Below, piece after piece: positions 47,199-56,711 of a DNA stretch of 64,000 bases. A model generated the notes under the pieces. The model did no database searches and was not told the DNA's origin. It saw only the letters and a list, made by a program, of their open reading frames with translations. Position numbers and translations under genes: made by a program. Position 1 is the first letter of the stretch, and each line of letters starts with the position of its first letter. The stretch comes from Brucella sp. BE17 (GTDB lineage Bacteria > Pseudomonadota > Alphaproteobacteria > Rhizobiales > Rhizobiaceae), in the NCBI RefSeq assembly GCF_039545455.1, contig NZ_CP154467.1, forward strand, positions 558,001 to 622,000, written 5' to 3'.

Positions 47199-47273
47199 AA
47201 TTGCTAAAATGGAAACGATTTCGACTATACTGCCCCTGTAGGTAATTTTCGATAATCTTGCAGCAAGGCTTTC

Positions 47274-48464
47274 ATGGCGCTCTCTTCTTTTTTTGTCAGG
47301 CGAGTAATGGCGTTGGCGGGCGGTGTCTTGGCTCTCTCGCTTGCGTCGTCCAATCTCGCCTCGAGCCAGGAAGGCTTCACTGTCAAGGCACCACAGGCGT
47401 TTTTGATCGATGATCATAGTGGCACGGTGCTTCTCGCAAAAGATGCCTCTGCACCAATACCACCAGCGTCTCTTGCCAAACTGATGACGGCGGAAATCAT
47501 TTTTGAGGCCATCGAAAGCGGAAAAACGACGCTTGAAACCACCTATCCGGTCAGCGAGCATGCCTGGCGCACGGGTGGTGCGCCATCCGGCACATCAACG
47601 ATGTTCGCGCGTATCAAATCCTCACCGACTGTTTCTGATCTTTTGCAAGGCCTGATTGTTCAGTCGGCAAATGACGCGGCGATTATCTTGGCTGAGGGAT
47701 TGGCGGGAAGTGAACAAGACTTCGTCCGTCAGATGAATGAACGTGCCCAAGTTCTTGGATTAAAAGGCTCTCATTTCGTCAATTCCACCGGTCTTCCGGC
47801 GGAAGGGCAAAAGGTCACTCTTGAAGACCTAACCGATCTTGCGCGTCATATCCATTCAGCGCATCGCGCATTTTATCAATACTATTCTCAAGGCTCTTTT
47901 ACCTGGAACAATATCACACAGCGCAATCGCAATCCACTGCTGCGGCTTGACGTGGGGGCGGACGGACTGGGTACCGGCTATACCGAAGCTTCCGGCTACG
48001 CGCTGGTCGGTTCTGCCGAGCGCAACGGACGGCGATTGTTTCTGGCGTTGAGCGGTCTTGCCAGCGCCAAGGAGCGTGAGCAGGAGGCGCGAAAGCTGCT
48101 TGAATGGGGCATGACGGCATTCGATGATTTGCGCCTTTATGGGGCAAACGACGTGGTCGGCGAGGCGCAGGTGTTCGGCGGGGCTATGGCTTATGTTCCG
48201 CTCAAGGTGAAGGATGAAGTCGAACTGCTGTTGCCTAAAGATGGTCGGGACAGGCTGAAGGCACGCTTGATCTATGAGGGGCCGCTGGTGGCTCCGGTCA
48301 CAGCGGAATCGCCGATTGGGGCATTGCAATTCGAGCTTGGTGGCAAGGTTTTACGAAAGGTGCCGGTCTTTGCCGCGCAAGACGTGTCGCAGGGCAGCCT
48401 TACGCGACGGGCCTGGAGCAGTATGGTCGAGCTTTCCACCGGCTGGCTCAGGAAATATCTGTAA
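47274..48464 (+). CDS. D-alanyl-D-alanine carboxypeptidase (DacF-like) with altered KTG motif
   Basis: Low-molecular-mass penicillin-binding protein (class C, S11 family) of 396 residues, exported by a signal peptide (first 31 residues). The active-site Ser66 is in SLAK (66-69) and the second motif is SAN (131-133). The third motif, normally KTG, reads GTG at residues 233-235 (context GADGLGTGYTEASGYA). Loss of that lysine would be expected to impair acylation. The C-terminal PBP5-like domain (about 290-390) is present. It lies downstream of rlpA with 75 bases between, so a shared role in septal or peripheral peptidoglycan is plausible. Confidence 0.9.
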   Translation: MALSSFFVRRVMALAGGVLALSLASSNLASSQEGFTVKAPQAFLIDDHSGTVLLAKDASAPIPPASLAKLMTAEIIFEAIESGKTTLETTYPVSEHAWRTGGAPSGTSTMFARIKSSPTVSDLLQGLIVQSANDAAIILAEGLAGSEQDFVRQMNERAQVLGLKGSHFVNSTGLPAEGQKVTLEDLTDLARHIHSAHRAFYQYYSQGSFTWNNITQRNRNPLLRLDVGADGLGTGYTEASGYALVGSAERNGRRLFLALSGLASAKEREQEARKLLEWGMTAFDDLRLYGANDVVGEAQVFGGAMAYVPLKVKDEVELLLPKDGRDRLKARLIYEGPLVAPVTAESPIGALQFELGGKVLRKVPVFAAQDVSQGSLTRRAWSSMVELSTGWLRKYL

Positions 48465-48556
48465 AACGGCTGTTCCTGGCGCGTAAACCTCGACCTCAAC
48501 GCCAAAGCTCGATATGAACTTGAATCATATGATTTTCCAATTGCGCGGAAGCCAGT

Positions 48557-49201
48557 GTGTCGGGATTGTTCATTACATTCGAGGGCGGTGAAGGGGCTGG
48601 CAAGTCGACACAGATCGGTTTGCTGGCTGAATTTCTTCGCACCCACGACTTTACTCCGCGCATCACGCGCGAACCGGGCGGCTCTCCCGGCGCGGAAGCG
48701 GTACGTCATGTCATTTTGAGCGGCAGCGCTGAAGAATATGGCCCGGCCATGGAAGCGCTTTTATTCGCCGCAGCTCGTGCTGATCATATTGACCAGCTTA
48801 TTCGCCCTTCGCTGGATGAAGGAAAAATCGTTCTTTGTGATCGTTTCATCGATTCAAGTCGCGTCTACCAGGGCGTCACCGGTAATCTCGATGCCTCCTA
48901 TATGACGGCACTTGAACGCGTCACGGTCGATGGCGTGATGCCTGATCTTACGATCATTCTGGACATCACAGCCGAAAAAGGACTGGCTCGCGCTGGCAAG
49001 CGACGCGGCACTGACACGGTTGACCGCTTCGAGAAGGAAGATGTTAGTGTGCATGAAGCACGCCGACAGGCTTTTTTGGCAATTGCCAAGGTGGAGCCGG
49101 AGCGCTGCAAGGTTGTTGATGCCGATAGGCCACAGGATGAGATTGCTGGAGACATAGCAGCGCTTCTCGAAGCAGAATTGCGAAAGCGGGGGCTTCTATG
49201 A
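48557..49201 (+). CDS. tmk: thymidylate kinase
   Basis: Phosphorylates dTMP to dTDP. Walker [13 protein letters not shown] is at residues 8-19, the DR-x motif is [13 protein letters not shown], and the LID region is [15 protein letters not shown]. 214 residues. The start is GTG at 48557 with GGAAG upstream; no ATG fits. Its stop overlaps the holB start (ATGA), the usual tmk-holB pairing. Confidence 0.95.
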   Translation: MSGLFITFEGGEGAGKSTQIGLLAEFLRTHDFTPRITREPGGSPGAEAVRHVILSGSAEEYGPAMEALLFAAARADHIDQLIRPSLDEGKIVLCDRFIDSSRVYQGVTGNLDASYMTALERVTVDGVMPDLTIILDITAEKGLARAGKRRGTDTVDRFEKEDVSVHEARRQAFLAIAKVEPERCKVVDADRPQDEIAGDIAALLEAELRKRGLL

Positions 49202-50268
49202 TCGACGCGCTCGATGTTCCCAAGACACATGATTCCATTGAAGGTGTTGCAGAGCCTTCGGCCAACGATCTTCTGACCGGGCATGATGACGTCGTGCGTT
49301 TTCTGGCGCAGGCCTATCGCGAAGGCCGCATGCATCACGCTCTTCTGCTGGAAGGTGAACAGGGTATCGGAAAGGCGACACTGGCCTTTCATCTCGCGGG
49401 TCATATGCTTGGCCACGGAGATCAGGCCAATGCGCCGGATTTTTTTGATAAGCCGGATTTTTCAAAACCCTTGTGGCGGCAAATTGCCGGTGGCATGCAT
49501 CCCGCTGTGGTGCACATCAGTCGGCCATTCGACCAGAAGACGGGTAAATTCCGTACTGCCATAACGGTCGAGGAAATTCGGCGCGTTACGCATTTTCTGA
49601 CCCGTACGGCATCGGATCACGCATGGCGCATTGTTATTATCGACCCCGCCGACGATATGAACCGCAATGCCGCCAATGCGCTGCTCAAGACGTTGGAAGA
49701 GCCGCCAGCGCGGGCATTATTCGTTCTTGTTTCGCATTCGTCCGGGCGACTTCTGCCGACCATTCGCTCGCGCTGCCAGAGCATCCAGATGCGTCCGTTG
49801 GACAACGCTTCCATGGTGCAAGCGCTGGCACATGCGGGTGCTGGCATCGGTCTGGATTCGTCCAGCATTACCGCCCCCTTGCTGGATCGCGCAGAAGGAA
49901 GCGTGCGCAAGGCGCTTTTGCTGCTCGCCCATGGCGGCGTCGAAATTGCCGATAGCGTCGATGCACTTTTGGAAGGGCAAACCTTCGATCTGCCCAAAGC
50001 GCAGGCGCTAGGCACGGCTGTCAGCGGGCGCGAGGCGGAAATCCAGTACCAACTCTTCCGTGATCATCTGATGGAACGCATCGCCGGCCGTGCGCACCAC
50101 CTTGCAGAGGATGGGCAATTGCGCGAGGCAAGCGGGTGGTCGCAGTTCTGGAGCGATCTTGGCCGCGAAATCACCACCGCTGAAACCTATAATCTTGACC
50201 GCAGGCAGTTCGTCACAGGATTGCTTGAAAAAACCCATCGCGCATTTCGCGCCGGTCCTCCGGGGTGA
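49198..50268 (+). CDS. holB: DNA polymerase III delta' subunit
   Basis: Clamp-loader subunit, 356 residues, AAA+ fold. Walker A-like [20 protein letters not shown] and the conserved [39 protein letters not shown] (SRC motif) are clear. The ATG overlaps the tmk stop. metG lies 111 bases downstream. Confidence 0.93.
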   Translation: MIDALDVPKTHDSIEGVAEPSANDLLTGHDDVVRFLAQAYREGRMHHALLLEGEQGIGKATLAFHLAGHMLGHGDQANAPDFFDKPDFSKPLWRQIAGGMHPAVVHISRPFDQKTGKFRTAITVEEIRRVTHFLTRTASDHAWRIVIIDPADDMNRNAANALLKTLEEPPARALFVLVSHSSGRLLPTIRSRCQSIQMRPLDNASMVQALAHAGAGIGLDSSSITAPLLDRAEGSVRKALLLLAHGGVEIADSVDALLEGQTFDLPKAQALGTAVSGREAEIQYQLFRDHLMERIAGRAHHLAEDGQLREASGWSQFWSDLGREITTAETYNLDRRQFVTGLLEKTHRAFRAGPPG

Positions 50269-50379
50269 CATGGTTCAAGACATGCGTTATGTCAGCGCTG
50301 ACCAATTTCTTGCATGTGTCTGGTGATCGTTTTGCAAAACGGGCAGACGCGCTTCAAACATCGAAAGACCGGGTCCCTC

Positions 50380-51927
50380 ATGAGCCGCGAAAAATATTAC
50401 ATCACCACGCCGATCTTCTACCCCAATGGCAAGCCGCATATCGGCCACGCATACACGGCGATTGCGACTGACGCGATGGCGCGTTTTCAGCGGCTTTTGG
50501 ACAAAGATGTGTTTTTCTTAAGCGGCACCGATGAGCATGGCCTTAAGATGCAGCAGACGGCGGAGAAGGAAGGCGTTACGCCCATAGCGCTTGCCGACAA
50601 GAATTCGGATGTTTTCCGCTCGATGCTCGAAGCGCTTGGTTGCTCGAACGATCAGTTCATTCGTACCACCGAAGAGCGTCACCACAAGGCTTGCCAGGCA
50701 ATCTGGAAAGCCATGGAAGCCAATGGCGATATCTATCTCGATTCCTATGCGGGCTGGTATTCGGTGCGGCAGGAAGCCTATTTCGACGAAAGCGAAACAA
50801 CACTCGGCGATGATGGTGTTCGCCGCGAGCCGTTGGGCTCGCCCGTCGAGTGGAACGAGGAGGAAAGCTATTTCTTCCGCCTGTCCGCCTATCAGGACAA
50901 GCTGTTGGCGCTTTATGAAAACGATCCCGGTTTCGTCATGCCGTCAGAACGCCGCAATGAGATCATGAGTTTCGTCAAATCGGGCCTGCGCGATCTGTCG
51001 ATTTCGCGCACCACCTTTGACTGGGGCGTAAAAGTTCCGGGCAACGAAAAGCATGTCATGTATGTCTGGGTCGATGCGCTGACCAACTACATCACCGCTG
51101 CCGGTTACCCCGACACGTCGAGTGAACAATGGGATTTCTGGCCCGCAAACGCGCATATTATCGGCAAGGATATCGTGCGTTTTCACGCTGTCTACTGGCC
51201 TGCGTTTCTGATGTCGGCGGGCCTGCCGCTGCCAAAGCGCGTCTTTGCGCACGGTTTTCTGTTTAACCGCGGCGAGAAAATGTCGAAATCGGTCGGCAAT
51301 GTCATCGATCCGTTTGAACTGGCCGAGCGTTACGGTCTTGACCAGTTGCGCTATTTCTTCCTGCGTGAGGTGCCATTCGGGCAGGATGGCAGCTATAGCC
51401 ACGAAGCCATTGTCAACCGTACCAATGCCGATCTCGCCAATGACCTCGGCAATCTCGCGCAGCGCTCTCTGTCGATGATCGCCAAGAATTGCGAAGGAAA
51501 GGTACCTGAGCCGGGCGCATTCACGGCAGAAGACAAGGCTATTCTCGATCAGGGAATGCAAGCGCTTGAAACCGCATGCAAAGCCATGGATGATCAGGCA
51601 CTACATCAGGCGCTGGGCGCGATCTTTGCCGTTGTCGCTGAAGCCAATCGTTACTTTGCGGGGCAGGAGCCTTGGGCGCTGCGCAAGACCGATTTCGAGC
51701 GCATGGGCACTGTGCTTTATGTGACGGCGGAAGTCATTCGTCGTGTCGCCATCATGGTGCAGCCGTTCATCCCGCAATCTGCACAAAAGCTGCTGGATAT
51801 TCTGGCAATTCCGGCGGACAAGCGGCTGTTTGCCGATGTGACTGCGAGCCCGCTTGCAGGTGGCACGCAATTGCCCGCGCCTCAGCCGATCTTCCCGCGC
51901 TATGTGGAAACCGAAGAACAGAACTGA
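50380..51927 (+). CDS. metG: methionine-tRNA ligase
   Basis: Class I synthetase charging tRNA-Met. HIGH is at residues 20-23 ([13 protein letters not shown]) and KMSKS near residue 300 ([15 protein letters not shown]). At 515 residues it lacks the C-terminal dimerisation domain and the four-cysteine zinc knuckle is not evident, as in the short alphaproteobacterial form. I chose ATG 50380 (MSREKYYIT) over an in-frame ATG at 50314. tatD starts 7 bases after its stop. Confidence 0.95.
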   Translation: MSREKYYITTPIFYPNGKPHIGHAYTAIATDAMARFQRLLDKDVFFLSGTDEHGLKMQQTAEKEGVTPIALADKNSDVFRSMLEALGCSNDQFIRTTEERHHKACQAIWKAMEANGDIYLDSYAGWYSVRQEAYFDESETTLGDDGVRREPLGSPVEWNEEESYFFRLSAYQDKLLALYENDPGFVMPSERRNEIMSFVKSGLRDLSISRTTFDWGVKVPGNEKHVMYVWVDALTNYITAAGYPDTSSEQWDFWPANAHIIGKDIVRFHAVYWPAFLMSAGLPLPKRVFAHGFLFNRGEKMSKSVGNVIDPFELAERYGLDQLRYFFLREVPFGQDGSYSHEAIVNRTNADLANDLGNLAQRSLSMIAKNCEGKVPEPGAFTAEDKAILDQGMQALETACKAMDDQALHQALGAIFAVVAEANRYFAGQEPWALRKTDFERMGTVLYVTAEVIRRVAIMVQPFIPQSAQKLLDILAIPADKRLFADVTASPLAGGTQLPAPQPIFPRYVETEEQN

Positions 51928-51934
51928 GTTGATC

Positions 51935-52732
51935 ATGCTTGTCGATAGCCATTGTCATCTCGACTTTGCCGAATTCGAACCGGAGCGCGATGACATCGTG
52001 CGCCGTGCGCTCGATGCTGGCGTCAAGCGTATGGTGACCATCTCCACCCGCGTGCGGCAGTTCGACAAGATTCTTGCCATCGCGGAAAACTATGAGTCCG
52101 TCTATTGCTCGGTCGGCACTCATCCCAACAACGCGCATGAGGAACTCGATATCACTGCCGATGATCTGGAGCGGTTGAGTGCGCATCCCAAAGTGGTCGC
52201 CATAGGTGAGGCGGGGCTTGATTATCATTACGATTACGCCCCACCCGCAGCACAGCGTCAGGGGTTTCTGACCCACATAGAGGCTTCACGGCGCACGCAA
52301 TTGCCGCTGGTCATCCATGCCCGCAGTGCGGATGATGATATGGCGGAAATATTGCAACATGAAACCGCCAAGGGTCCTTTTCCCTTCATCCTGCATTGCT
52401 TTTCGTCTGGTCGCGCACTGGCTGAAAAAGGCATCGCACTCGGCGGCTATATTTCCTTCTCCGGCATTTTGACGTTTAAAAACTCGCCGGAAATCAGGGA
52501 AATCGCAAGCATTGTGCCGCATGAGCGTTTGCTGGTTGAAACCGATGCGCCGTTTCTCGCACCCTTGCCGCATCGCGGAAAGCGCAACGAACCATCCTTC
52601 GTGCCGCATACGGCGCGTGTGCTGGCCGAGACGATTGGTGTCGGCGCCGACGACATTGCCCGCATCACCAGTGATAATGTGTTCCGGCTGTTTTCCAAAA
52701 TGCCGCGACCATCCGGAGATACAGCCAATTGA
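51935..52732 (+). CDS. TatD family metal-dependent hydrolase
   Basis: A 265-residue TIM-barrel metallohydrolase, YcfH/TatD type, members of which are metal-dependent DNases. Metal ligands: DSHCHLDF (HxH), GEAGLDYHYD (Glu), HARSADDD and HCFSSG (His) and ETDAPFLAPLPHRGKRNEPS (Asp). ATG 51935 is 7 bases after metG; the ribosome site is weak. Order tmk-holB-metG-tatD is conserved widely. Its end overlaps the next gene by 4 bases. Confidence 0.93.
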   Translation: MLVDSHCHLDFAEFEPERDDIVRRALDAGVKRMVTISTRVRQFDKILAIAENYESVYCSVGTHPNNAHEELDITADDLERLSAHPKVVAIGEAGLDYHYDYAPPAAQRQGFLTHIEASRRTQLPLVIHARSADDDMAEILQHETAKGPFPFILHCFSSGRALAEKGIALGGYISFSGILTFKNSPEIREIASIVPHERLLVETDAPFLAPLPHRGKRNEPSFVPHTARVLAETIGVGADDIARITSDNVFRLFSKMPRPSGDTAN

Positions 52733-53547
52733 GCACGCCGCGTGATTGCCTGCGTTTTACGGTTCTGGGCTGCGGTTCCTCTCCCGGTGTCCCGCGCATC
52801 AATGGTGATTGGGGCAACTGCGATCCCAAAAATCCAAAAAACCGCCGCCGTCGCGCGGCCCTCCTGGTCGAGCGGTTTGACGCGTATGGTAATCAGACCA
52901 CGGTAGTGATCGATACCGGGCCAGATTTCCGCAGCCAGATGATCGATGCCAATGTTCATGCGCTGGACGCTGCAATCTATACCCATCCCCATGCCGATCA
53001 TATCCACGGCGTCGATGATCTGCGCACCTATGTCGTGGAGCAGGGGCGTTTGATGGATGTCTATGCCAATCGCTTGACGCGGATGCGGCTGTTCGAGGCT
53101 TTTGGCTATTGTTTCGAGACGCCAGTCGGTTCGAACTACCCACCAATTCTGAGCATGCACGATATTGTGGCGGAGACGCCATTCACGATCAGCGGTGCGG
53201 GCGGCGACATTCGTTTCACACCTTTCGCGCAGGTGCATGGCGACATTCAATCGCTGGGCTTTCGCATTGGCAACCTTGCCTATTGCACCGATGTCAGCGC
53301 TTTTCCTGATGAAAGCTTGCAATATATCGAAGGCGCGGATGTGCTGATATTGGGTGCACTGCAATATCGGCCGCATCCAAGCCATTTTTCACTTGAACAA
53401 GCGCTTCAATGGATCGAACGACTGGCGCCAAAGCGGGCTATTCTCACCCATATGCATGTGCCACTTGATTATGAGACGGTGATGCGCGAAACGCCGCCCC
53501 ATGTCGAACCCGGATATGACGGCCTCAGTTTTGAGATGCCTCTATAA
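52729..53547 (+). CDS. MBL-fold metallohydrolase (PhnP-like)
   Basis: A 272-residue metallo-beta-lactamase-fold enzyme. The metal motif is THPHADHIHG (HxHxDH), with CGSSPGVPRI at the start as in PhnP-type phosphodiesterases and YCTDVSAF and THMHVPLDYE later. It begins with TTG 52729 inside the tatD stop (TTGA), with GGAG upstream. Commonly found after tatD in Rhizobiales; the in vivo substrate is unknown, with cyclic phosphodiesters plausible. Confidence 0.9.
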   Translation: MSTPRDCLRFTVLGCGSSPGVPRINGDWGNCDPKNPKNRRRRAALLVERFDAYGNQTTVVIDTGPDFRSQMIDANVHALDAAIYTHPHADHIHGVDDLRTYVVEQGRLMDVYANRLTRMRLFEAFGYCFETPVGSNYPPILSMHDIVAETPFTISGAGGDIRFTPFAQVHGDIQSLGFRIGNLAYCTDVSAFPDESLQYIEGADVLILGALQYRPHPSHFSLEQALQWIERLAPKRAILTHMHVPLDYETVMRETPPHVEPGYDGLSFEMPL

Positions 53548-53575
53548 AAAAACCCGCCAAATGGCGGGTTTTTTC
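53546..53575. terminator. bidirectional intrinsic terminator
   Basis: CCCGCCA (53553-53559) and TGGCGGG (53562-53568) pair perfectly, flanked by seven As on the left and six Ts on the right, so it works on both strands. It separates the MBL gene from the convergent ndvA. Confidence 0.9.
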
Positions 53576-53593
53576 GACATATCAGCCAGCTGA

Positions 53594-55399
53594 TCAGGCA
53601 CGAGCTGGGAAGGGCATGACGTTGCTGCCTTCTTCGATTTCAGCTTCGATCTCTATCGTGCGATCCGGTTTGGTATCGACGGCAAGACCGCCTGCGCGCA
53701 AGAGATCTGAAAAGCGTCCGCCCAGAGCTGCCAATTCGTCAAAACTGCCACGCTCGACCAGGTGGCCATTGTCGAGAAACAGGACAATATCAGCGGAACG
53801 GACCGTTGAAAGGCGGTGCGCAATGATGAAGGTGGTGCGGCTTTCGCTCAATTCATCAACGGCCTTCTTGACCTTTTCCTCGGTTTCCACATCCAGCGCA
53901 CTCGTGGCCTCATCGAGAACGAGGATTGGCGAATCCTTCAGGATCGCACGGGCAATGGCCAGACGCTGGCGTTCACCGCCCGAAAGCTGCGAGCCGCGCT
54001 CGCCCACCACCGTGTCATAGCCGCTGCTCTTGGCGAGAATGAAATCGTGGGCTGCGGCAGCTCTTGCAGCCGAATGCACGTCTTCATGCGACGCATTTTC
54101 ATTGCCGATACGGATATTGTCTTCCACCGAGCGGTTGAAGAGGCCTGCATCCTGAAACACGGTTGCAATGGCGTGACGCAGCGAACGGCGGCTGACGCTG
54201 CGCGTATCGGTGCCATCGATCAGGATACGACCGGCGGCCGGATCGAAAACGCGCTGCAACAGATTGATCAACGTCGTCTTGCCCGCACCCGTCGGGCCGA
54301 CGATTGCAACTGTCTGGCCGGGTTTTACGCCGAACGAAATATCATAGACGCCCTGACCGGAATTGGGAAACTCGAAGGTGACGTTATCGAAGACAATGTC
54401 GCCCTTGACGTCTTCCAGGTCTTTCGCACCCTGCGGTTCCTGACGATCAGCGGTTGCATCTTCCATATCAAAGAATTCTTCGAGCTTGGCGCGCGCTGTG
54501 ACTGTCTGGTTGATGAACGCGCTGATCTGGTCGAGACGACCGATCATCAGCTGTGCGAAGCCGATAAAGGCTACGACATCACCAACGCGCATCTGGCCCT
54601 TGGTCACGAAATAGGCACCCAGCACCAGCACAACGACCATCGAGAAGGTCGAGGCCATGCGATTGAGGCCGCTTGCCAGGGCCCACCAGTTGAGAACCGG
54701 GAACTGCGACTTTTCGAGATTATGCGCATAGTCGCGCAGCGCTTTGGTTTCCGATGCGATGCGGTTATAGCTTTGAACCACCGACACATTGCTGATCGTG
54801 TCGCTGACATGCTCAAACAACTTGTGGTGATGCTTTTCGACGGCTACCTGGCCGTCCTTGGTCTTGCGCATGACCAGTTGCCCGATCATCACATAGATGA
54901 CGCCAAGCACGATCAGCACCAACGACATGCGCAGATCCATGCTCATGGCAACAGGAATGAGCGTTACGAGCGCGACGACCGTGGTCAGATGCTGGCGCAT
55001 AAACTCGAGCCAAAGCGTGAAGAGCGAATCCGTTGCGCGGATCAGTGTATGCAGCGCATTGGATGTGCCGCGCTTCTGGTGCCATGAAAGCGGCATGGTG
55101 ATGATGCGCTCATAGGAATCGATCATCACGCCGAGACGACGGCGGTGTGCCAGACGGTCGGCACCACGCGCTACGAAGACGGCGGCAACGATATTGAAAG
55201 CGCCGAGTGCGGCCCAAAGTCCAAGCGGGAGGGAAATGTCGCTTTTGTCGGAAATAGCCTGAATGACCTTACCGAACAGGATTGGTTCGGCCAGAGTGAC
55301 GACGGCGACAAGCACACTTGCGACACACATGGTTATCGTCCCGGCCTTTTCGACCGCGAGATATTGCATGGCACGCCAGTAGATTTTGAGTAACGACAC
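53594..55399 (-). CDS. ndvA: cyclic beta-1,2-glucan ABC exporter
   Basis: A 601-residue fused ABC exporter (six membrane helices, then an ATPase domain). It exports cyclic beta-1,2-glucan to the periplasm, important for osmoadaptation and host interaction in rhizobia and Brucella. The N-terminus MSLLKIYWRAMQYLAVEKAG is typical of NdvA/ChvA. Walker A is GPTGAGKTTLINLLQ, signature LSGGERQRLAIARAIL, Walker B ILVLDEATSALD. Other single-chain exporters are less likely. It has no neighbouring ndvB (synthase), which is normal for Brucellaceae. Confidence 0.92.
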   Translation of the reverse strand: MSLLKIYWRAMQYLAVEKAGTITMCVASVLVAVVTLAEPILFGKVIQAISDKSDISLPLGLWAALGAFNIVAAVFVARGADRLAHRRRLGVMIDSYERIITMPLSWHQKRGTSNALHTLIRATDSLFTLWLEFMRQHLTTVVALVTLIPVAMSMDLRMSLVLIVLGVIYVMIGQLVMRKTKDGQVAVEKHHHKLFEHVSDTISNVSVVQSYNRIASETKALRDYAHNLEKSQFPVLNWWALASGLNRMASTFSMVVVLVLGAYFVTKGQMRVGDVVAFIGFAQLMIGRLDQISAFINQTVTARAKLEEFFDMEDATADRQEPQGAKDLEDVKGDIVFDNVTFEFPNSGQGVYDISFGVKPGQTVAIVGPTGAGKTTLINLLQRVFDPAAGRILIDGTDTRSVSRRSLRHAIATVFQDAGLFNRSVEDNIRIGNENASHEDVHSAARAAAAHDFILAKSSGYDTVVGERGSQLSGGERQRLAIARAILKDSPILVLDEATSALDVETEEKVKKAVDELSESRTTFIIAHRLSTVRSADIVLFLDNGHLVERGSFDELAALGGRFSDLLRAGGLAVDTKPDRTIEIEAEIEEGSNVMPFPARA

Positions 55400-55724
55400 T
55401 TTCGTACTCCCGTTGTTCTATTCATTGAGCTACATGGGGCAGACCCGATGTTCTATCAATATCAAAATGCGGTAAGACGTGGCGATTGCGTGTCTCAATC
55501 GACCATAAATTAAGAACATGTGTAACCGTGCGTGAATATTGGTCGGTTTTGGTGCTATTTCTTGCCAAAGCAGACCAAACCTAAATAATTTGTAATGTTG
55601 GGCTGGCGTCATTGCGATTGAGATTTGCGCGAAACGCTCTGGTAATCCGTTGCGGCCACGTCTATTGACAGGTCCAAGAAACAGATGTGCGGTTGTCACC
55701 GCAAAAGGATATATCGGCTTTCTC
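55400..55724. other. ndvA-rluC divergent intergenic region
   Basis: About 325 bases, AT-richer than the flanking genes, holding the promoters of ndvA (leftward) and the rluC-like gene (rightward). It contains a large imperfect palindrome at 55539-55578. A TTGACA (at about 55664) may be a -35 for the pseudouridine synthase gene. No convincing small ORF. Confidence 0.5.
55539..55578. repeat. long inverted repeat upstream of ndvA
   Basis: TTGGTC-g-GTTTTGG (55539-55552) pairs with CCAAAGC-a-GACCAA (55565-55578): 13 of 14 positions can pair, counting one wobble, around a 12-base loop. It lies about 140 bases upstream of the ndvA start. It has no T-run, so it could be a protein-binding site or an RNA hairpin. 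Confidence 0.6.
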
Positions 55725-56711
55725 ATGGCAGGCGTTGAACAGAAGATCGTTGCAGCAGACGAAACAGGCATGCGTCTTGACCGTTGGTTCAAGGTGCATT
55801 TTCCGGGACTGGGTTTCGGACATCTGCAAAAGCTGTTGCGCTCGGGCCAGGTGCGCATCGATGGCGGCCGCGCCAAGGCGGACACGCGCGTGCAGGCTGG
55901 GCAGGCGATCCGCATCCCACCCATGGGCGTTGATGAAAAAGCCTCCGGTCCCGTGACGGCAAGAACCATGCGCAGCCAGCAGGACGGTGACGTTCTTGCG
56001 CAGATGCTTATTTATGAAGACCCGAAAGTCTATGTCTTCAACAAGCCTGCGGGATTGGCAGTGCAGGGTGGTTCCGGCCTTGTGCGCCATGTCGATGGCA
56101 TGCTTGAGGCATGGCGCAATAAGAGGGGCGAAAAACCACGCCTCGTTCACCGCATCGACCGCGACACATCGGGCGTTCTGGTGGTGGCGCGAACACGCGG
56201 GGCCGCACAGGCGCTTACAGCCGCCTTTCGCGAGCGCGATACCAAGAAGACCTATTGGGCACTGGTCAAGGGTGTGCCGCGCAAGCGCGAAGACAAGATT
56301 TCGACCTGGCTGGTCAAGGAACAGACGCCGGATGGCGACAAGATGCGCGTCTGCCAGCATGGCGAGCCGGATTCCGATCATGCGGTTTCCTATTATCGCA
56401 TCATCGAAAAAGTCGGCAACAATCTGACATGGCTCGAAATGGAGCCTTATACGGGACGCACCCACCAGCTTCGTGTCCATGCCGCCCATATTGGCCATCC
56501 GATCCTCGGCGATCCCAAATATTTCGAAGCCGACCAGAACTGGGAGTTTCCGGGCGGCATTCAAAAGCGCCTGCATCTTCATGCGCGCCGCATCCGTATT
56601 CCCAACCCTTCTGGCGGCACTATCGATGTTACCGCGCCCTTGCCACCACATATGGTGCAAACATGGAACCTGCTTGGTTTCGATGCCGATGGCGTGGACG
56701 ATCAGTCATGA
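55725..56711 (+). CDS. RluC/RluD-family 23S rRNA pseudouridine synthase
   Basis: A 328-residue enzyme with an N-terminal S4 RNA-binding domain (MRLDRWFKVHFPGLGFGHLQ followed by KLLRSGQVRIDGGRAK) and a catalytic domain with HRIDRDTSGVLVVARTRGAAQ, where Asp is the nucleophile, and EPYTGRTHQLRVHAAHIGHPILGD. RluC-type (U955/2504/2580 in E. coli numbering) is most likely, but RluD cannot be excluded. ATG 55725 (MAGVEQ) is the likely start; its ribosome site is weak. It overlaps the HAD gene (ATGA), which follows in an apparent three-gene operon. Confidence 0.9.
   Translation: MAGVEQKIVAADETGMRLDRWFKVHFPGLGFGHLQKLLRSGQVRIDGGRAKADTRVQAGQAIRIPPMGVDEKASGPVTARTMRSQQDGDVLAQMLIYEDPKVYVFNKPAGLAVQGGSGLVRHVDGMLEAWRNKRGEKPRLVHRIDRDTSGVLVVARTRGAAQALTAAFRERDTKKTYWALVKGVPRKREDKISTWLVKEQTPDGDKMRVCQHGEPDSDHAVSYYRIIEKVGNNLTWLEMEPYTGRTHQLRVHAAHIGHPILGDPKYFEADQNWEFPGGIQKRLHLHARRIRIPNPSGGTIDVTAPLPPHMVQTWNLLGFDADGVDDQS

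Noticed and set aside
56255..56707. Long N-terminal extension of the HAD hydrolase frame
   Set aside because: It overlaps the pseudouridine synthase gene almost entirely; the HAD motif I starts right after ATG 56708, which is translationally coupled.
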